A stretch of 42,687 bases of DNA, taken from assembly GCA_948467735.1 (NCBI GenBank), contig CAOKFN010000041.1, positions 1 through 42,687 of the forward strand, given 5' to 3'. The translations under genes were made by a program, and so were the position numbers. Numbering within the stretch: position 1 is the stretch's first letter; every line of letters starts with the position of its first letter. This DNA comes from an uncultured bacterium (lineage in GTDB: Bacteria; Bacillota; Clostridia; Lachnospirales; Lachnospiraceae). The notes below the pieces were generated by a model, which worked only from the letters and a program-made list of their open reading frames with translations, was not told the DNA's origin and ran no database searches. This document shows positions 1 to 6,779 of the stretch, in pieces.

Positions 1-73
1 TTAAAAAGCATGCCTCGAGTGGTAAAGGGATAAAGACATTCATGCGTTTGTCGTGATGTTTACGGATTTTTCC

Positions 74-102
74 TTGACAATCCTGAAAGAGTATGGCATA
101 CT
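74..102 (+). promoter_or_regulatory. Sigma-A promoter of the leader-peptide/ABC-ATPase unit
   Basis: TTGACA at 74-79 is followed after 17 bp by CATACT at 97-102, matching four of six -10 positions. The expected transcript starts near 109, about 35 nt before the leader ORF at 144, and would carry the leader peptide and both terminators downstream. Confidence 0.7.
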
Positions 103-143
103 ATAAAAGTAATTTAGTCAGATTTTAAGAGGAGGTGATTGAT

Positions 144-200
144 ATGACAAGCTTATATTTATCGGATGTCGTGGATATCACCAATGACTGCTTTGTCTGA
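144..200 (+). CDS. 18-residue leader peptide
   Basis: The ORF reads MTSLYLSDVVDITNDCFV and ends at TGA 198-200. Its ribosome site AGGAGGTGA at 130-138 is almost a perfect complement to the 16S tail, with 8 nt between GGAGG and the ATG, so translation should be very efficient. A separate 8-bp inverted repeat (183-190 with 205-212) covers its last codons, and two intrinsic terminators lie directly downstream, before the ABC-class ATPase gene. That order (promoter, strongly translated mini-ORF, terminator, gene) is the usual architecture of ribosome-mediated attenuation. The peptide has no run of a single regulatory amino acid, so the signal cannot be read from codons. It could instead be a stand-alone small protein. 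I do not recognise the peptide. Confidence 0.6.
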   Translation: MTSLYLSDVVDITNDCFV

Positions 201-212
201 CATTCAGTCATT
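183..212 (+). promoter_or_regulatory. Hairpin overlapping the end of the leader ORF
   Basis: AATGACTG at 183-190 pairs perfectly with CAGTCATT at 205-212 around a 14-nt loop. The left arm lies in codons 14-16 (N-D-C) of the leader ORF, so a translating or stalled ribosome would prevent this hairpin from forming. It sits 12 nt upstream of the first terminator stem. Whether it competes with that terminator is inference. Confidence 0.45.
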
Positions 213-224
213 TGCATGGAAGGG

Positions 225-255
225 CACATCCGGTTTCGGGTGTGTTTTTTGTTTT
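225..255 (+). terminator. First intrinsic terminator in the ABC-ATPase leader
   Basis: CACATCCG (225-232) pairs with CGGGTGTG (237-244) as an 8-bp stem including one T-G wobble, with loop GTTT. It is followed directly by T6, G, T4. This is a convincing rho-independent terminator placed 25 nt after the leader peptide stop. Confidence 0.75.
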
Positions 256-271
256 GGCAGGACAGGAATCG

Positions 272-294
272 GCGCCCGGAAGGGTGCTTTTTTT
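272..294 (+). terminator. Second intrinsic terminator in the ABC-ATPase leader
   Basis: GCGCCC (272-277) pairs with GGGTGC (282-287) around the tetraloop GGAA, followed by seven T residues (288-294). It lies less than 30 nt after the first terminator, so the leader has two terminators in series ahead of the gene that starts at 481. Confidence 0.7.
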
Positions 295-480
295 ATGGAT
301 AATACTCGCGGGCGATCAAATCTGCCGACAGTATAATTTCATATTTGGCTCTCTGAATATAGGCTTTGGACTGCGGGACAGGAGGCGCTTCCGGTTCGGG
401 AAGCAGGAAAAGGCGGCGTCCGGCTCATGCCTGAATGGGAGGAACGGATTACTGCCGCAGAGCAGAAAGGAGAGACAAAT

Positions 481-2406
481 TTGAAAAGACTGAAAAAAAT
501 ATTATTGGATATGGACGCCGATACCGCCTCTTATGGGGAAATGTATAGGGGAAGAATCATTATCAGGGGTTCGGACGGTTCCCGGCCGTCGCTGCCGGAA
601 GAAGAGCCCATATATTACCAAAATGATATCGGCTATGAGATTACGGTTTCTCATAGGATGGCAAAGGATAAACCGACTATTACGGTAATGATACCAAGGC
701 ATATGATATTCTCAGGGAAAGAAGCTGACGATACATGCCGTGAAGCAATGGACAAGAAAAGCGGAATCTGTCAAGAAACGCCGCAGGAAAGCGTCGGCTG
801 GGGAGAGCCTTTGCATGCCGCAGGAAAGATTACGGGGAAATGCGACGCAGCGGCTGCGGATTTCTGCCTGCGGAAATTTAAGGAGTATATGGAGGAGCTG
901 AACGCCGAATTGTACAACAAGAACCGTTCGGAGAAGGAAAACGGGAAATACTGCCTGTGTGACTGCGGAAGCGAGGTGCTTGTGAGAAATGCGGCGTATT
1001 TTGCCCTGTGTCCCCAGAAGGACTATGAAAACGGTTCCGGAGCGGCCGTGTATCCGTACAATGACGGTATACCGCGTCTGCCAAGGATGTGCCTGTGCCT
1101 GAAGCTGCAGGTGCAGCTTCCCAAGGGGAGGCTGCGCAAAACCATTCAGATGCTGTGCAAGGATCTGCCGGATGCGGTGGAAAGATTTGTGGCGGAGCTT
1201 GACCATGACGGCTTGAACCGGGCCCTTGGGCTTGCAAAGAAACAGGCGGCCATCCGGGCGTGGCTGAAACAGAGTCAATACATCGCGTTTATTGCGGACG
1301 GAAGCGTCCTGCCAAGGCAAGGCGGCACGGATCTGCCCATGCCCGGGGCGGTGCCCTTCCGTTCCACGCCGCAGGATGCGGTTGAAATCTGCGGCGTCCG
1401 GGGCATGGGCATCAAAAGAGAGGTAACAGTGATCACAGGGGGCGGCTATTCGGGGAAATCAACTTTGCTGAACGCTATAGCTTCGGGGATTTACGACCAT
1501 ATTCCGGGGGATGGAAGGGAGCTGTGCATTACGGACGAAACGGCCGTGACCATATCCGCGGAGGACGGGCGGAGCGTCAGACATATAAATATTTCCCCTT
1601 TTATCCGGTGGATGCAGGACGGAGATACAAGGGATTTTTCCACGGAGCATGCTTCCGGCTCCACTTCTCAGGCGGCAAATGTGATGGAGGCCGTGGACGG
1701 CGGCGCGAAGCTGCTGCTGATCGATGAGGACAGAAGCGCCGCGAATTTTATGATTCGCGACAGGATGATGAAGGAGCTGATTGCCAAGGAGCCCATTATC
1801 CCATTCACGGACCGGGCGGGAGAGCTTGCCCGGGAGCTTGGGGTGTCCACGATTCTGGTAATCGGCGGAAGCGGAGAGTATCTGCTGGCGGCGGATAAGG
1901 TTTTCTTGATGGAGGATTACATGATCCGAAATGTGACGGAAGAATCAAAGCGCATCTGCCGCAAATATGAGATGGAAGCTCCAAGATCCCCAAAAGCATG
2001 GTGGGGGCAGGACAGGGTTTGGTATGAGGAGGGCTTTACCCCGTATCCCGAGGGGAAGGGCAGCGAGGAGCTGATGGTTTCGGACATGGGATTTCTGGTC
2101 ATAGGGGATGAAAAGATTGACGTCCGGGGAATGCATGATATCGTGTCGCCCTGCCAGCGAAACGCCCTTGGCTTTATGCTGCGTTATCTGGAGGTCAGGA
2201 ACGACAGCCGTGAGATTGATTTGCAGGGGAGGCTGGAGGAGCTGTATGAGAGGATAGCGGAGGAAGGGCTGGATTTCCTCTATTCTTCTTTCTTTACGAC
2301 CTGCGACAGATTCCTTGCCCTGCCCCGCAGGCAGGAGCTGCTGGCGCTGCTGAACCGTATGCGGAGGGTTCATGTGGAGACGCGGCTGGGATTACCGTCC
2401 CGATAA
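481..2406 (+). CDS. ABC-class ATPase (COG3044 / ABC_ATPase family)
   Basis: A 641-residue cytoplasmic predicted ATPase with no membrane segment. The Walker A motif GGGYSGKST is at residues 320-328 and is followed by the family hallmark NAI-SGIYDHIPGDGRE. The Walker B-like LLLIDED is near 409-415, and an ILVIGGSGEYL strand comes later. The family is a stand-alone ABC-type ATPase of unknown function, usually about 570 residues; the extra length here is a loop near residues 90-130. TTG 481 is chosen because AAAGGAGA ends about 7 nt upstream; the in-frame ATG at 427 has no ribosome site. The gene follows a leader peptide and two terminators, so expression is probably conditional. The substrate is unknown. 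Confidence 0.85.
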   Translation: MKRLKKILLDMDADTASYGEMYRGRIIIRGSDGSRPSLPEEEPIYYQNDIGYEITVSHRMAKDKPTITVMIPRHMIFSGKEADDTCREAMDKKSGICQETPQESVGWGEPLHAAGKITGKCDAAAADFCLRKFKEYMEELNAELYNKNRSEKENGKYCLCDCGSEVLVRNAAYFALCPQKDYENGSGAAVYPYNDGIPRLPRMCLCLKLQVQLPKGRLRKTIQMLCKDLPDAVERFVAELDHDGLNRALGLAKKQAAIRAWLKQSQYIAFIADGSVLPRQGGTDLPMPGAVPFRSTPQDAVEICGVRGMGIKREVTVITGGGYSGKSTLLNAIASGIYDHIPGDGRELCITDETAVTISAEDGRSVRHINISPFIRWMQDGDTRDFSTEHASGSTSQAANVMEAVDGGAKLLLIDEDRSAANFMIRDRMMKELIAKEPIIPFTDRAGELARELGVSTILVIGGSGEYLLAADKVFLMEDYMIRNVTEESKRICRKYEMEAPRSPKAWWGQDRVWYEEGFTPYPEGKGSEELMVSDMGFLVIGDEKIDVRGMHDIVSPCQRNALGFMLRYLEVRNDSREIDLQGRLEELYERIAEEGLDFLYSSFFTTCDRFLALPRRQELLALLNRMRRVHVETRLGLPSR

Positions 2407-2418
2407 TATATATGGAAC

Positions 2419-2635
2419 GTGTTATATCTTCTTACAAGCGGCAGGCTCAATCCCTGCCTTGACGACATAACAGGCAGGCGCAGGAACGCTTTGAACGGCT
2501 CATAGAGGGCGTGAAACAGGCGCAGGGTACACGGAACAGCTGCAGGAAGAAAATGCCTTAGAATGGGGCGGACGGCTGGGTAACATAAGGGCTTGTGTGA
2601 TGGAGATTGTGGAGAGGAAACTTATATACACGTAG
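2419..2635 (+). pseudogene. Decayed tnpV-like transposon gene
   Basis: Three successive reading frames give pieces of one TnpV-like protein: VLYLLTSGRLNPCLDDI from 2419, then RQAQERFERLIEGVKQAQG, then EQLQEENALEWGGRLGNIRA and a tail ending KLIYT with TAG at 2633-2635. The order and wording match the TnpV family, cargo proteins common in Clostridia mobile elements (recognised from memory). At least two frameshifts and a missing N-terminus show that it is dead. It marks one edge of an AT-richer accessory patch; a second decayed element gene lies at 4507. Confidence 0.7.
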
Positions 2636-2654
2636 ATTATATTGATTATTTTCT

Positions 2655-2700
2655 GAGAGCCAATGCACTTGTGCAGTATTTGCAAGTGATTGGCTCTTCT
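2655..2700. terminator. Bidirectional terminator hairpin between tnpV remnant and padR
   Basis: GAGCCAATGCACTTG (2657-2671) pairs with CAAGTGATTGGCTC (2683-2696) with one bulged C. The right arm is followed by TTCTTAAAATTT. The element lies between a plus-strand remnant and the end of the minus-strand regulator at 2707, so it can serve both. Confidence 0.6.
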
Positions 2701-2706
2701 TAAAAT

Positions 2707-3246
2707 TTATATTTGCTTGTCGGAATAGATGGCAAGCAGGCGTTTTGTACCTGTTATTTCAGCATCTACCAAATCAATCATTCTTTTTACATTTGCTGCA
2801 TGAACGGTAGAAACTTCGCTTTCCCATAATGGATTCACTTGCTTTTCAATGCCTGTACGGTATTTATGCAGGACGGTAAGGCGTTCCTGTAAAAGCTCCT
2901 GCTGTTCCTCTGGCGTGAATATATTCAAGAAAAATGCGGCAATGGAAAAGATGTTTGTGTCGTAATTAAATTGTAGGATGGATGCTTTCAGCGCAGCTAT
3001 AAGCTCGTCCTTCCCTTTGTCAGAAAGACTATAAACAGTACGGTCGGGCATATTTCCGACTTTCTCGGCTGTGCCTGATATGAACTCCTTTTTTTCAAGA
3101 GTTTTCAGCGTAGAATAAACGGTTGAATCAGCGATATTAAACCACCATTTTACATTCATGTAGTTTAAGAGCTTTATTATCTCATATGCGTTAAGAGGTT
3201 TTTCATAAATAAGTCCTAAAAGCATTGTGGCAGGTTTTGATAACAT
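2707..3246 (-). CDS. PadR family transcriptional regulator
   Basis: A 179-residue DNA-binding regulator. The N-terminal winged helix reads ATMLLGLIYEKPLNAYEIIK, then DSTVYSTLKTLEKKEFI, then TVYSLSDKGKDELIAAL, the normal PadR order. A helical C-terminal part follows, as in the longer PadR/Vir-like class. ATG 3246 is chosen because AAGGAGGAAACTGT lies just upstream; the longer in-frame N-terminus to 3309 has no ribosome site. It is divergent from the AbrB-like and membrane-protein genes at 3368 and 3848, and probably represses them. PadR proteins usually sense small hydrophobic compounds and control efflux or membrane genes; the ligand here is unknown. Confidence 0.88.
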   Translation of the reverse strand: MLSKPATMLLGLIYEKPLNAYEIIKLLNYMNVKWWFNIADSTVYSTLKTLEKKEFISGTAEKVGNMPDRTVYSLSDKGKDELIAALKASILQFNYDTNIFSIAAFFLNIFTPEEQQELLQERLTVLHKYRTGIEKQVNPLWESEVSTVHAANVKRMIDLVDAEITGTKRLLAIYSDKQI

Positions 3247-3267
3247 ACAGTTTCCTCCTTGACATCC

Positions 3268-3328
3268 TGTTGTATTTGAAGTACTATATATATGAAGTAG
3301 TCTTTGCAAACACTACTATTATACAACA
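3268..3328. promoter_or_regulatory. Nested inverted repeats in the padR divergent promoter region
   Basis: TGTTGTAT (3268-3275) is the exact inverse of ATACAACA (3321-3328). Inside it AGTAGT (3296-3301) is the inverse of ACTACT (3312-3317). Together they fill the 121-bp gap between padR (start 3246, leftward) and the 3368 gene (rightward). They are plausible operators for the PadR protein, although they do not show the classical ATGT-N8-ACAT spacing. Confidence 0.4.
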
Positions 3329-3367
3329 ATCTAATTGAAAATGGAATACCGGAAAAGGAGGTTTTTT

Positions 3368-3835
3368 ATGCCACAGCTGAATAAGGGCGGTAAATTTGTA
3401 TTTGGGCTTTCTGTTATACACCCAGATTTAACAATTTATATTCCACCGCAGGCATTGCTGGAGTACGATGCGGCACGAGATGGAAAAGTTATTATCTTTA
3501 CAGGAAGCAAAATAACGGGCGGTTTTTGTGTTACTACATATTCGCTGCTGCAGGGCTCAAAGTTAAAGCATATTTTAGAGGATTGTCCTGCATTAAGGGA
3601 TTGTCTGCTTTCAGAGGGTGAGTTTATGCAATATAAAGGGCGTAAATATGCATGGCTTACTATTGATAAAAATGGCATGATTACATTGCCGCATAGCGCT
3701 TTGGCGGTCTTAGAACTGCAGTCTGGAATGGAGCTGTTATCTATTCGCAGCAGTGATATTGCCTTTACGATGGGCGCAAAAGGGCCGCTGCTTCAAAAAG
3801 CCTATAACTTTCAGGGAAGTATAGAGAAATATTAG
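3368..3835 (+). CDS. Small cytoplasmic protein with AbrB/SpoVT-like C-terminal half
   Basis: A 155-residue protein without signal or membrane segments. The C-terminal part, WLTIDKNGMITLPHSALAVL then ELQSGMELLSIRSSDIAF, resembles the swapped-hairpin AbrB/MazE/SpoVT fold (x-DKNGRITLP, L-x-G-x-x-L). The N-terminal half, with DLTIYIPPQALLEY, looks like a second degenerate copy of the same pattern. ATG 3368 is preceded by AAAGGAGG; the longer in-frame ATG at 3335 is unlikely. It is the first gene rightward from the padR promoter region and ends 12 nt before the membrane-protein gene, so the two are probably co-transcribed. The AbrB link is by eye and tentative; a DNA- or ligand-binding role is inference. 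Confidence 0.7.
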   Translation: MPQLNKGGKFVFGLSVIHPDLTIYIPPQALLEYDAARDGKVIIFTGSKITGGFCVTTYSLLQGSKLKHILEDCPALRDCLLSEGEFMQYKGRKYAWLTIDKNGMITLPHSALAVLELQSGMELLSIRSSDIAFTMGAKGPLLQKAYNFQGSIEKY

Positions 3836-3847
3836 GAGAATAACGAA

Positions 3848-4486
3848 ATGAGAAACATAGCGGACAATCGGTTCTTTCATATGATTTTATTATTCACAAT
3901 CATGGGCGAGTTTATTGTTCCGTGGATATTGGAACTATTTTATTCTGATTATAACGGCAAGATAATGGTTATGAGTGCTTTGGGCAGTCCGCAGAGTCCG
4001 GTTCGACTTGTTTATAATTTATGGCTTATCTGGCTTGGGGGTTTCTTGGCATATACAGCAGGTGCATATTATTTGTCATTCAGAGCAAAGTTTCCTGTTC
4101 TGGCGGTTTTCACGCTTTTTTCAATTGGATTTTTTGCTGTTGGCGCAGGGCTTATTTCTGGATTTTTTAGCGTAAACGAGAGCAAAGATGTAGTTACTGC
4201 AGCCTCAAAGATACATGGCATATGTGCTGCAATCGGTTTTATGGCTCTGCTGTTTTTTCCGCTGTTAAATGGGATTGTATCTTTTAAGCAGAATGGCACG
4301 GTTGAGGGCATTGTCAGTATAAGCTCATTTGTTTTATCGCTTATTTCCTTTGCCTGTTTTGTTATGGGAGATAAGGAGCAATTTCAAAACACTATTTTGA
4401 AATATGAAGGCTTATGGGAACGCCTTACTTTGTTTTGTATGTATATTCCTTTTGTTTATAAATCTATGAGCAGCTTGTTCTTGTAG
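3848..4486 (+). CDS. Six-helix membrane protein (DUF998-like)
   Basis: A 212-residue integral membrane protein. Hydrophobic segments lie near residues 10-30, 55-78, 84-106, 123-143, 150-172 and 190-210, with conserved-looking polar residues such as KIHGICAAIGF between helices 3 and 4. The helix count and the 'H-x-x-x-A-x-x-G-F' feature resemble DUF998/Frag1-like proteins, which have no firm function. AGGAG lies about 6 nt before ATG 3848. The sequence is visibly AT-richer than the 12-20 kb part of the window, consistent with acquisition together with padR and the AbrB-like gene. Confidence 0.75.
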   Translation: MRNIADNRFFHMILLFTIMGEFIVPWILELFYSDYNGKIMVMSALGSPQSPVRLVYNLWLIWLGGFLAYTAGAYYLSFRAKFPVLAVFTLFSIGFFAVGAGLISGFFSVNESKDVVTAASKIHGICAAIGFMALLFFPLLNGIVSFKQNGTVEGIVSISSFVLSLISFACFVMGDKEQFQNTILKYEGLWERLTLFCMYIPFVYKSMSSLFL

Positions 4487-4506
4487 TGCGATAGCGGGGG
4501 ATTGAA

Positions 4507-4649
4507 ATGACAAAAATAGAATGGATACTCAGAGAAGATGCCGTTCTTTTGAATTTTCCCCTATACTGTCCGAAGTAATCAAAAAGGGAGATACCCTATT
4601 AGAAATAGGCGCAAAAACCCGCAGGGCAGAGAATAGTCGAAAGCCTTAA
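4507..4649 (+). pseudogene. Decayed cysteine-rich KTR-like mobile-element gene
   Basis: From ATG 4507 the frame reads MTKIEWILREDAVL then NFPLYCPK and stops at 4578. A second frame continues as KGDTLLEI, then AKTRRAENSRKP, ending at TAA 4647-4649. This matches, from memory, the short cysteine-rich KTR protein carried by Tn916-like and TnpV-bearing elements. Here the first CPVCG zinc knuckle is deleted and the frame is shifted after the second CPxC motif. It is therefore a remnant, and it lies on the opposite side of the padR cassette from the tnpV remnant. Confidence 0.65.
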
Positions 4650-4742
4650 CGCCAAACAATAAATGGCCGATATATAAAAAGGTATGGAGATGGAAATGTG
4701 GGCATGCCATCGAGAATAGCGGGCTTTTGGAGATGGACGAAG

Positions 4743-6122
4743 ATGAAACTATATGACAAAAAACAGATAGATTGGAATAATATTTTATTTGACAACAGGG
4801 CGCTGTTTTGGCTGCTTGCGCCGATAGTCATAGAGCAGTTTTTGAATTCTCTCATGGGAATGGCAGATACGATGATGGTTTCGACGGTCGGCAGCGAGGC
4901 GATAGCGGCGGTGGCGCTTGTGGATGCGGTTAACAACCTTGTCATACAAATTTTTGCCGCAATGGCGGCGGGAGCCGCCATTGTCTGTTCGCAGTATATC
5001 GGCAGCGGGGACAAAGAAAAAAGCAATCAATCCGCAGAGCAGGTCGTGCTTATGGTGTTTGCGATTTCGCTCTCCATTACGGCATTTTGTATGCTGGGTG
5101 GAAAACAGCTCTTGCATATATATGCTGGAACCGTAGAAATTTCCGTCATGGAAAATGCGCTGATTTATTTCAGGATAACGGCCGCTTCCTATCCGTTTCT
5201 GGCGTTATTCAGCGCGGGGGCGGCGTTTTACAGGGCCTCTGGCAGCTCGAAGTTCCCTGCGAAGGTATCCGTCGTCTCAAATGTTATAAATGTGATAGGA
5301 AACGCATTGTTTATCTATGGCTTTCAGTGGGGGGCGGCGGGAGCTGCCTATGCGACGCTGTTATCAAGAGTTTTTTGTACGATTGTGGTTTTTTATTGTT
5401 TAAGGAAGCCAAGACAGGCAATTGTAGTAAAGGACTATTTGAAAATTCGCCCCGATATGTCGTTGATAGCAGCAGTCATGGCCATAGGCGTTCCGGCGGG
5501 AATTGAGAACGGAATGTTCCAGTTTGGAAAGCTTGCCGTTCAGTCCACAGTTTCGACAATGGGGACAATGGCAATGTCGGCGCAGGCGATGACAAACATG
5601 CTCGAGAACGTGAACGGCATTTTCGGAAACAGTGTGGGAATCGGGCTTATGACGGTGGCTGGCCAGTGCGTCGGCGCAAATAGGAAAGAGGAGGCAAAGT
5701 ATTACATTGCAAAGCTGATGGGCATTGCGGGAGCCGGAACATTAGTATCATGTCTTTTGGTTCTTGCAGTCACAAAGCCAGTGACATGGCTTGCCGGCAT
5801 GGAGATGGAAGCGGCGCGGATGTGTTTTGAGCTGACTGCCGCAATGACAGTGGTAAAACCATTCGTGTGGGTAGGCGCATTTGGACTTCCCTATGGGCTT
5901 AGGGCGGCAGGGGATGTGAGATTCTCGATGATAGCTTCTGTGGGCGTAATGTGGGGCTTTCGCGTGGCGCTCGGCATTTTCCTCGTAAGGGTGTGCCGCC
6001 TCGGACTCATGGGAGTGTGGATCGGAATGTTTGCCGACTGGATTGTCAGAGCGGTTATATTTACGGGAAGATTTGTGAGTGGGAAATATTGGGAGGCGCA
6101 TAGCAATGATTCGTACCTTTGA
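4743..6122 (+). CDS. MATE family cation-coupled efflux transporter
   Basis: A 459-residue inner-membrane antiporter with twelve hydrophobic segments in two homologous halves. The N-terminal LAPIVIEQFLNSLMGMADTM is the standard MATE helix-1 signature. AQAMTNMLENVNGIFGNSVG and GQCVGANRKEEAKYY are the matching parts of the second half. The family exports drugs or metabolites using Na+ or H+; the substrate here is not predictable. ATG 4743 has GGAGATGG about 7 nt upstream and gives a normal family length; the in-frame ATG at 4698 would add 15 atypical residues. The next ORF begins inside its last codons, suggesting translational coupling. Confidence 0.92.
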   Translation: MKLYDKKQIDWNNILFDNRALFWLLAPIVIEQFLNSLMGMADTMMVSTVGSEAIAAVALVDAVNNLVIQIFAAMAAGAAIVCSQYIGSGDKEKSNQSAEQVVLMVFAISLSITAFCMLGGKQLLHIYAGTVEISVMENALIYFRITAASYPFLALFSAGAAFYRASGSSKFPAKVSVVSNVINVIGNALFIYGFQWGAAGAAYATLLSRVFCTIVVFYCLRKPRQAIVVKDYLKIRPDMSLIAAVMAIGVPAGIENGMFQFGKLAVQSTVSTMGTMAMSAQAMTNMLENVNGIFGNSVGIGLMTVAGQCVGANRKEEAKYYIAKLMGIAGAGTLVSCLLVLAVTKPVTWLAGMEMEAARMCFELTAAMTVVKPFVWVGAFGLPYGLRAAGDVRFSMIASVGVMWGFRVALGIFLVRVCRLGLMGVWIGMFADWIVRAVIFTGRFVSGKYWEAHSNDSYL

Positions 6123-6432
6123 CTTTGTATTTATCCTTCGGCGGTCGGAAGAAGAGCGTAGAAAAATAGTTTCTATGATGGAACAAACCGAAAATGCGGA
6201 GTGCGATATCAAGGGCTGGCATTTATTGTTTCAACAGGAGCGGAAGGCGGTGACTGTCACAAATAACGGGACGGATGATTATTTAGCATGGAAATTTATT
6301 CCTGCACAGATAAGCTATGATTCCCTCCGCACACTCATGGGCATGGAAGCCGGAAATCAGAATGCAGAGCTTGATATAAGGTACCTTTCTTCTTGTGAGC
6401 AGACCTTGCCCGCCAAGCAGGCCTTGCCTTGA
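6106..6432 (+). CDS. Hypothetical protein overlapping the MATE gene end
   Basis: A 108-residue soluble protein that I do not recognise. It starts at ATG 6106 inside the MATE gene (17-bp overlap, different frame) with GGGAGGCG 7 nt upstream. The N-terminus MIRTFDFVFILRRSEEERRK is followed by mixed alpha/beta sequence and a W-rich middle (GWHLLFQQERKAVTV). The last ~15 residues (CEQTLPAKQALP) come from a CCTTGCC-rich stretch next to an ABC-transporter fragment, so the natural C-terminus may have been lost at a recombination joint. Confidence 0.5.
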   Translation: MIRTFDFVFILRRSEEERRKIVSMMEQTENAECDIKGWHLLFQQERKAVTVTNNGTDDYLAWKFIPAQISYDSLRTLMGMEAGNQNAELDIRYLSSCEQTLPAKQALP

Positions 6433-6611
6433 GCAGAGCGAGGTTTATGAACAATTCGTGGAGGAAGGCGGAACGGATTTTTGTGCTGCGGGAGGGGACG
6501 ATTGCGGAGGAGGGCAGTCATGAGCAGCTGATGGCCAAAGGGGGGCTGTATGCACGGATGTATGGGGCGCAGGCGGATATCAATTTCATGCCTAAAATTG
6601 GCGTTGACTAA
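6429..6611 (+). pseudogene. C-terminal fragment of an ABC exporter ATPase
   Basis: The frame reads AERIFVLREGTIAEEGSHEQ then LMAKGGLYARMYGAQAD, the segment after the H-loop that ends MsbA/MdlB-type ABC exporters. The transmembrane domain, Walker A, signature and Walker B are absent, and no matching upstream sequence is seen in the window. It is a broken remnant, not a gene. It overlaps the stop of the preceding small ORF and ends just before a strong terminator, probably the original terminator of the lost exporter. Confidence 0.75.
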
Positions 6612-6630
6612 ATCTCTTTCTTTTGGTGCA

Positions 6631-6685
6631 AAAAAGACGCATGATTCTGATATTCTTATTAGCATTCAAAATCATGCGCTTTTTC
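6631..6685. terminator. Bidirectional intrinsic terminator
   Basis: AAAAAGACGCATGATT (6631-6646) pairs with AATCATGCGCTTTTT (6670-6684): a 9-bp core CGCATGATT/AATCATGCG plus a flanking A/T arm. With A-rich left and T-rich right flanks it can stop transcription from either side. Confidence 0.8.
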
Positions 6686-6779
6686 ATATACTATAAACCG
6701 TTCTTTTAATTGATGGGTTGAGGATAGCTGTCTATCCTTTGGAGGAAAGAGATATAAATTGATAATCTGCCGGTCAGGT

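Noticed and set aside
427..480. ATG 427 as start of the ABC-class ATPase
   Set aside because: It lacks a ribosome site, whereas TTG 481 has AAAGGAGA at good spacing.
212..484. 90-codon ORF over the leader terminators
   Set aside because: It has no ribosome site, and its sequence is explained by the hairpins and T-tracts.
6429..6611. Intact small ABC protein
   Set aside because: It contains only the region after the H-loop; Walker and signature motifs are missing.
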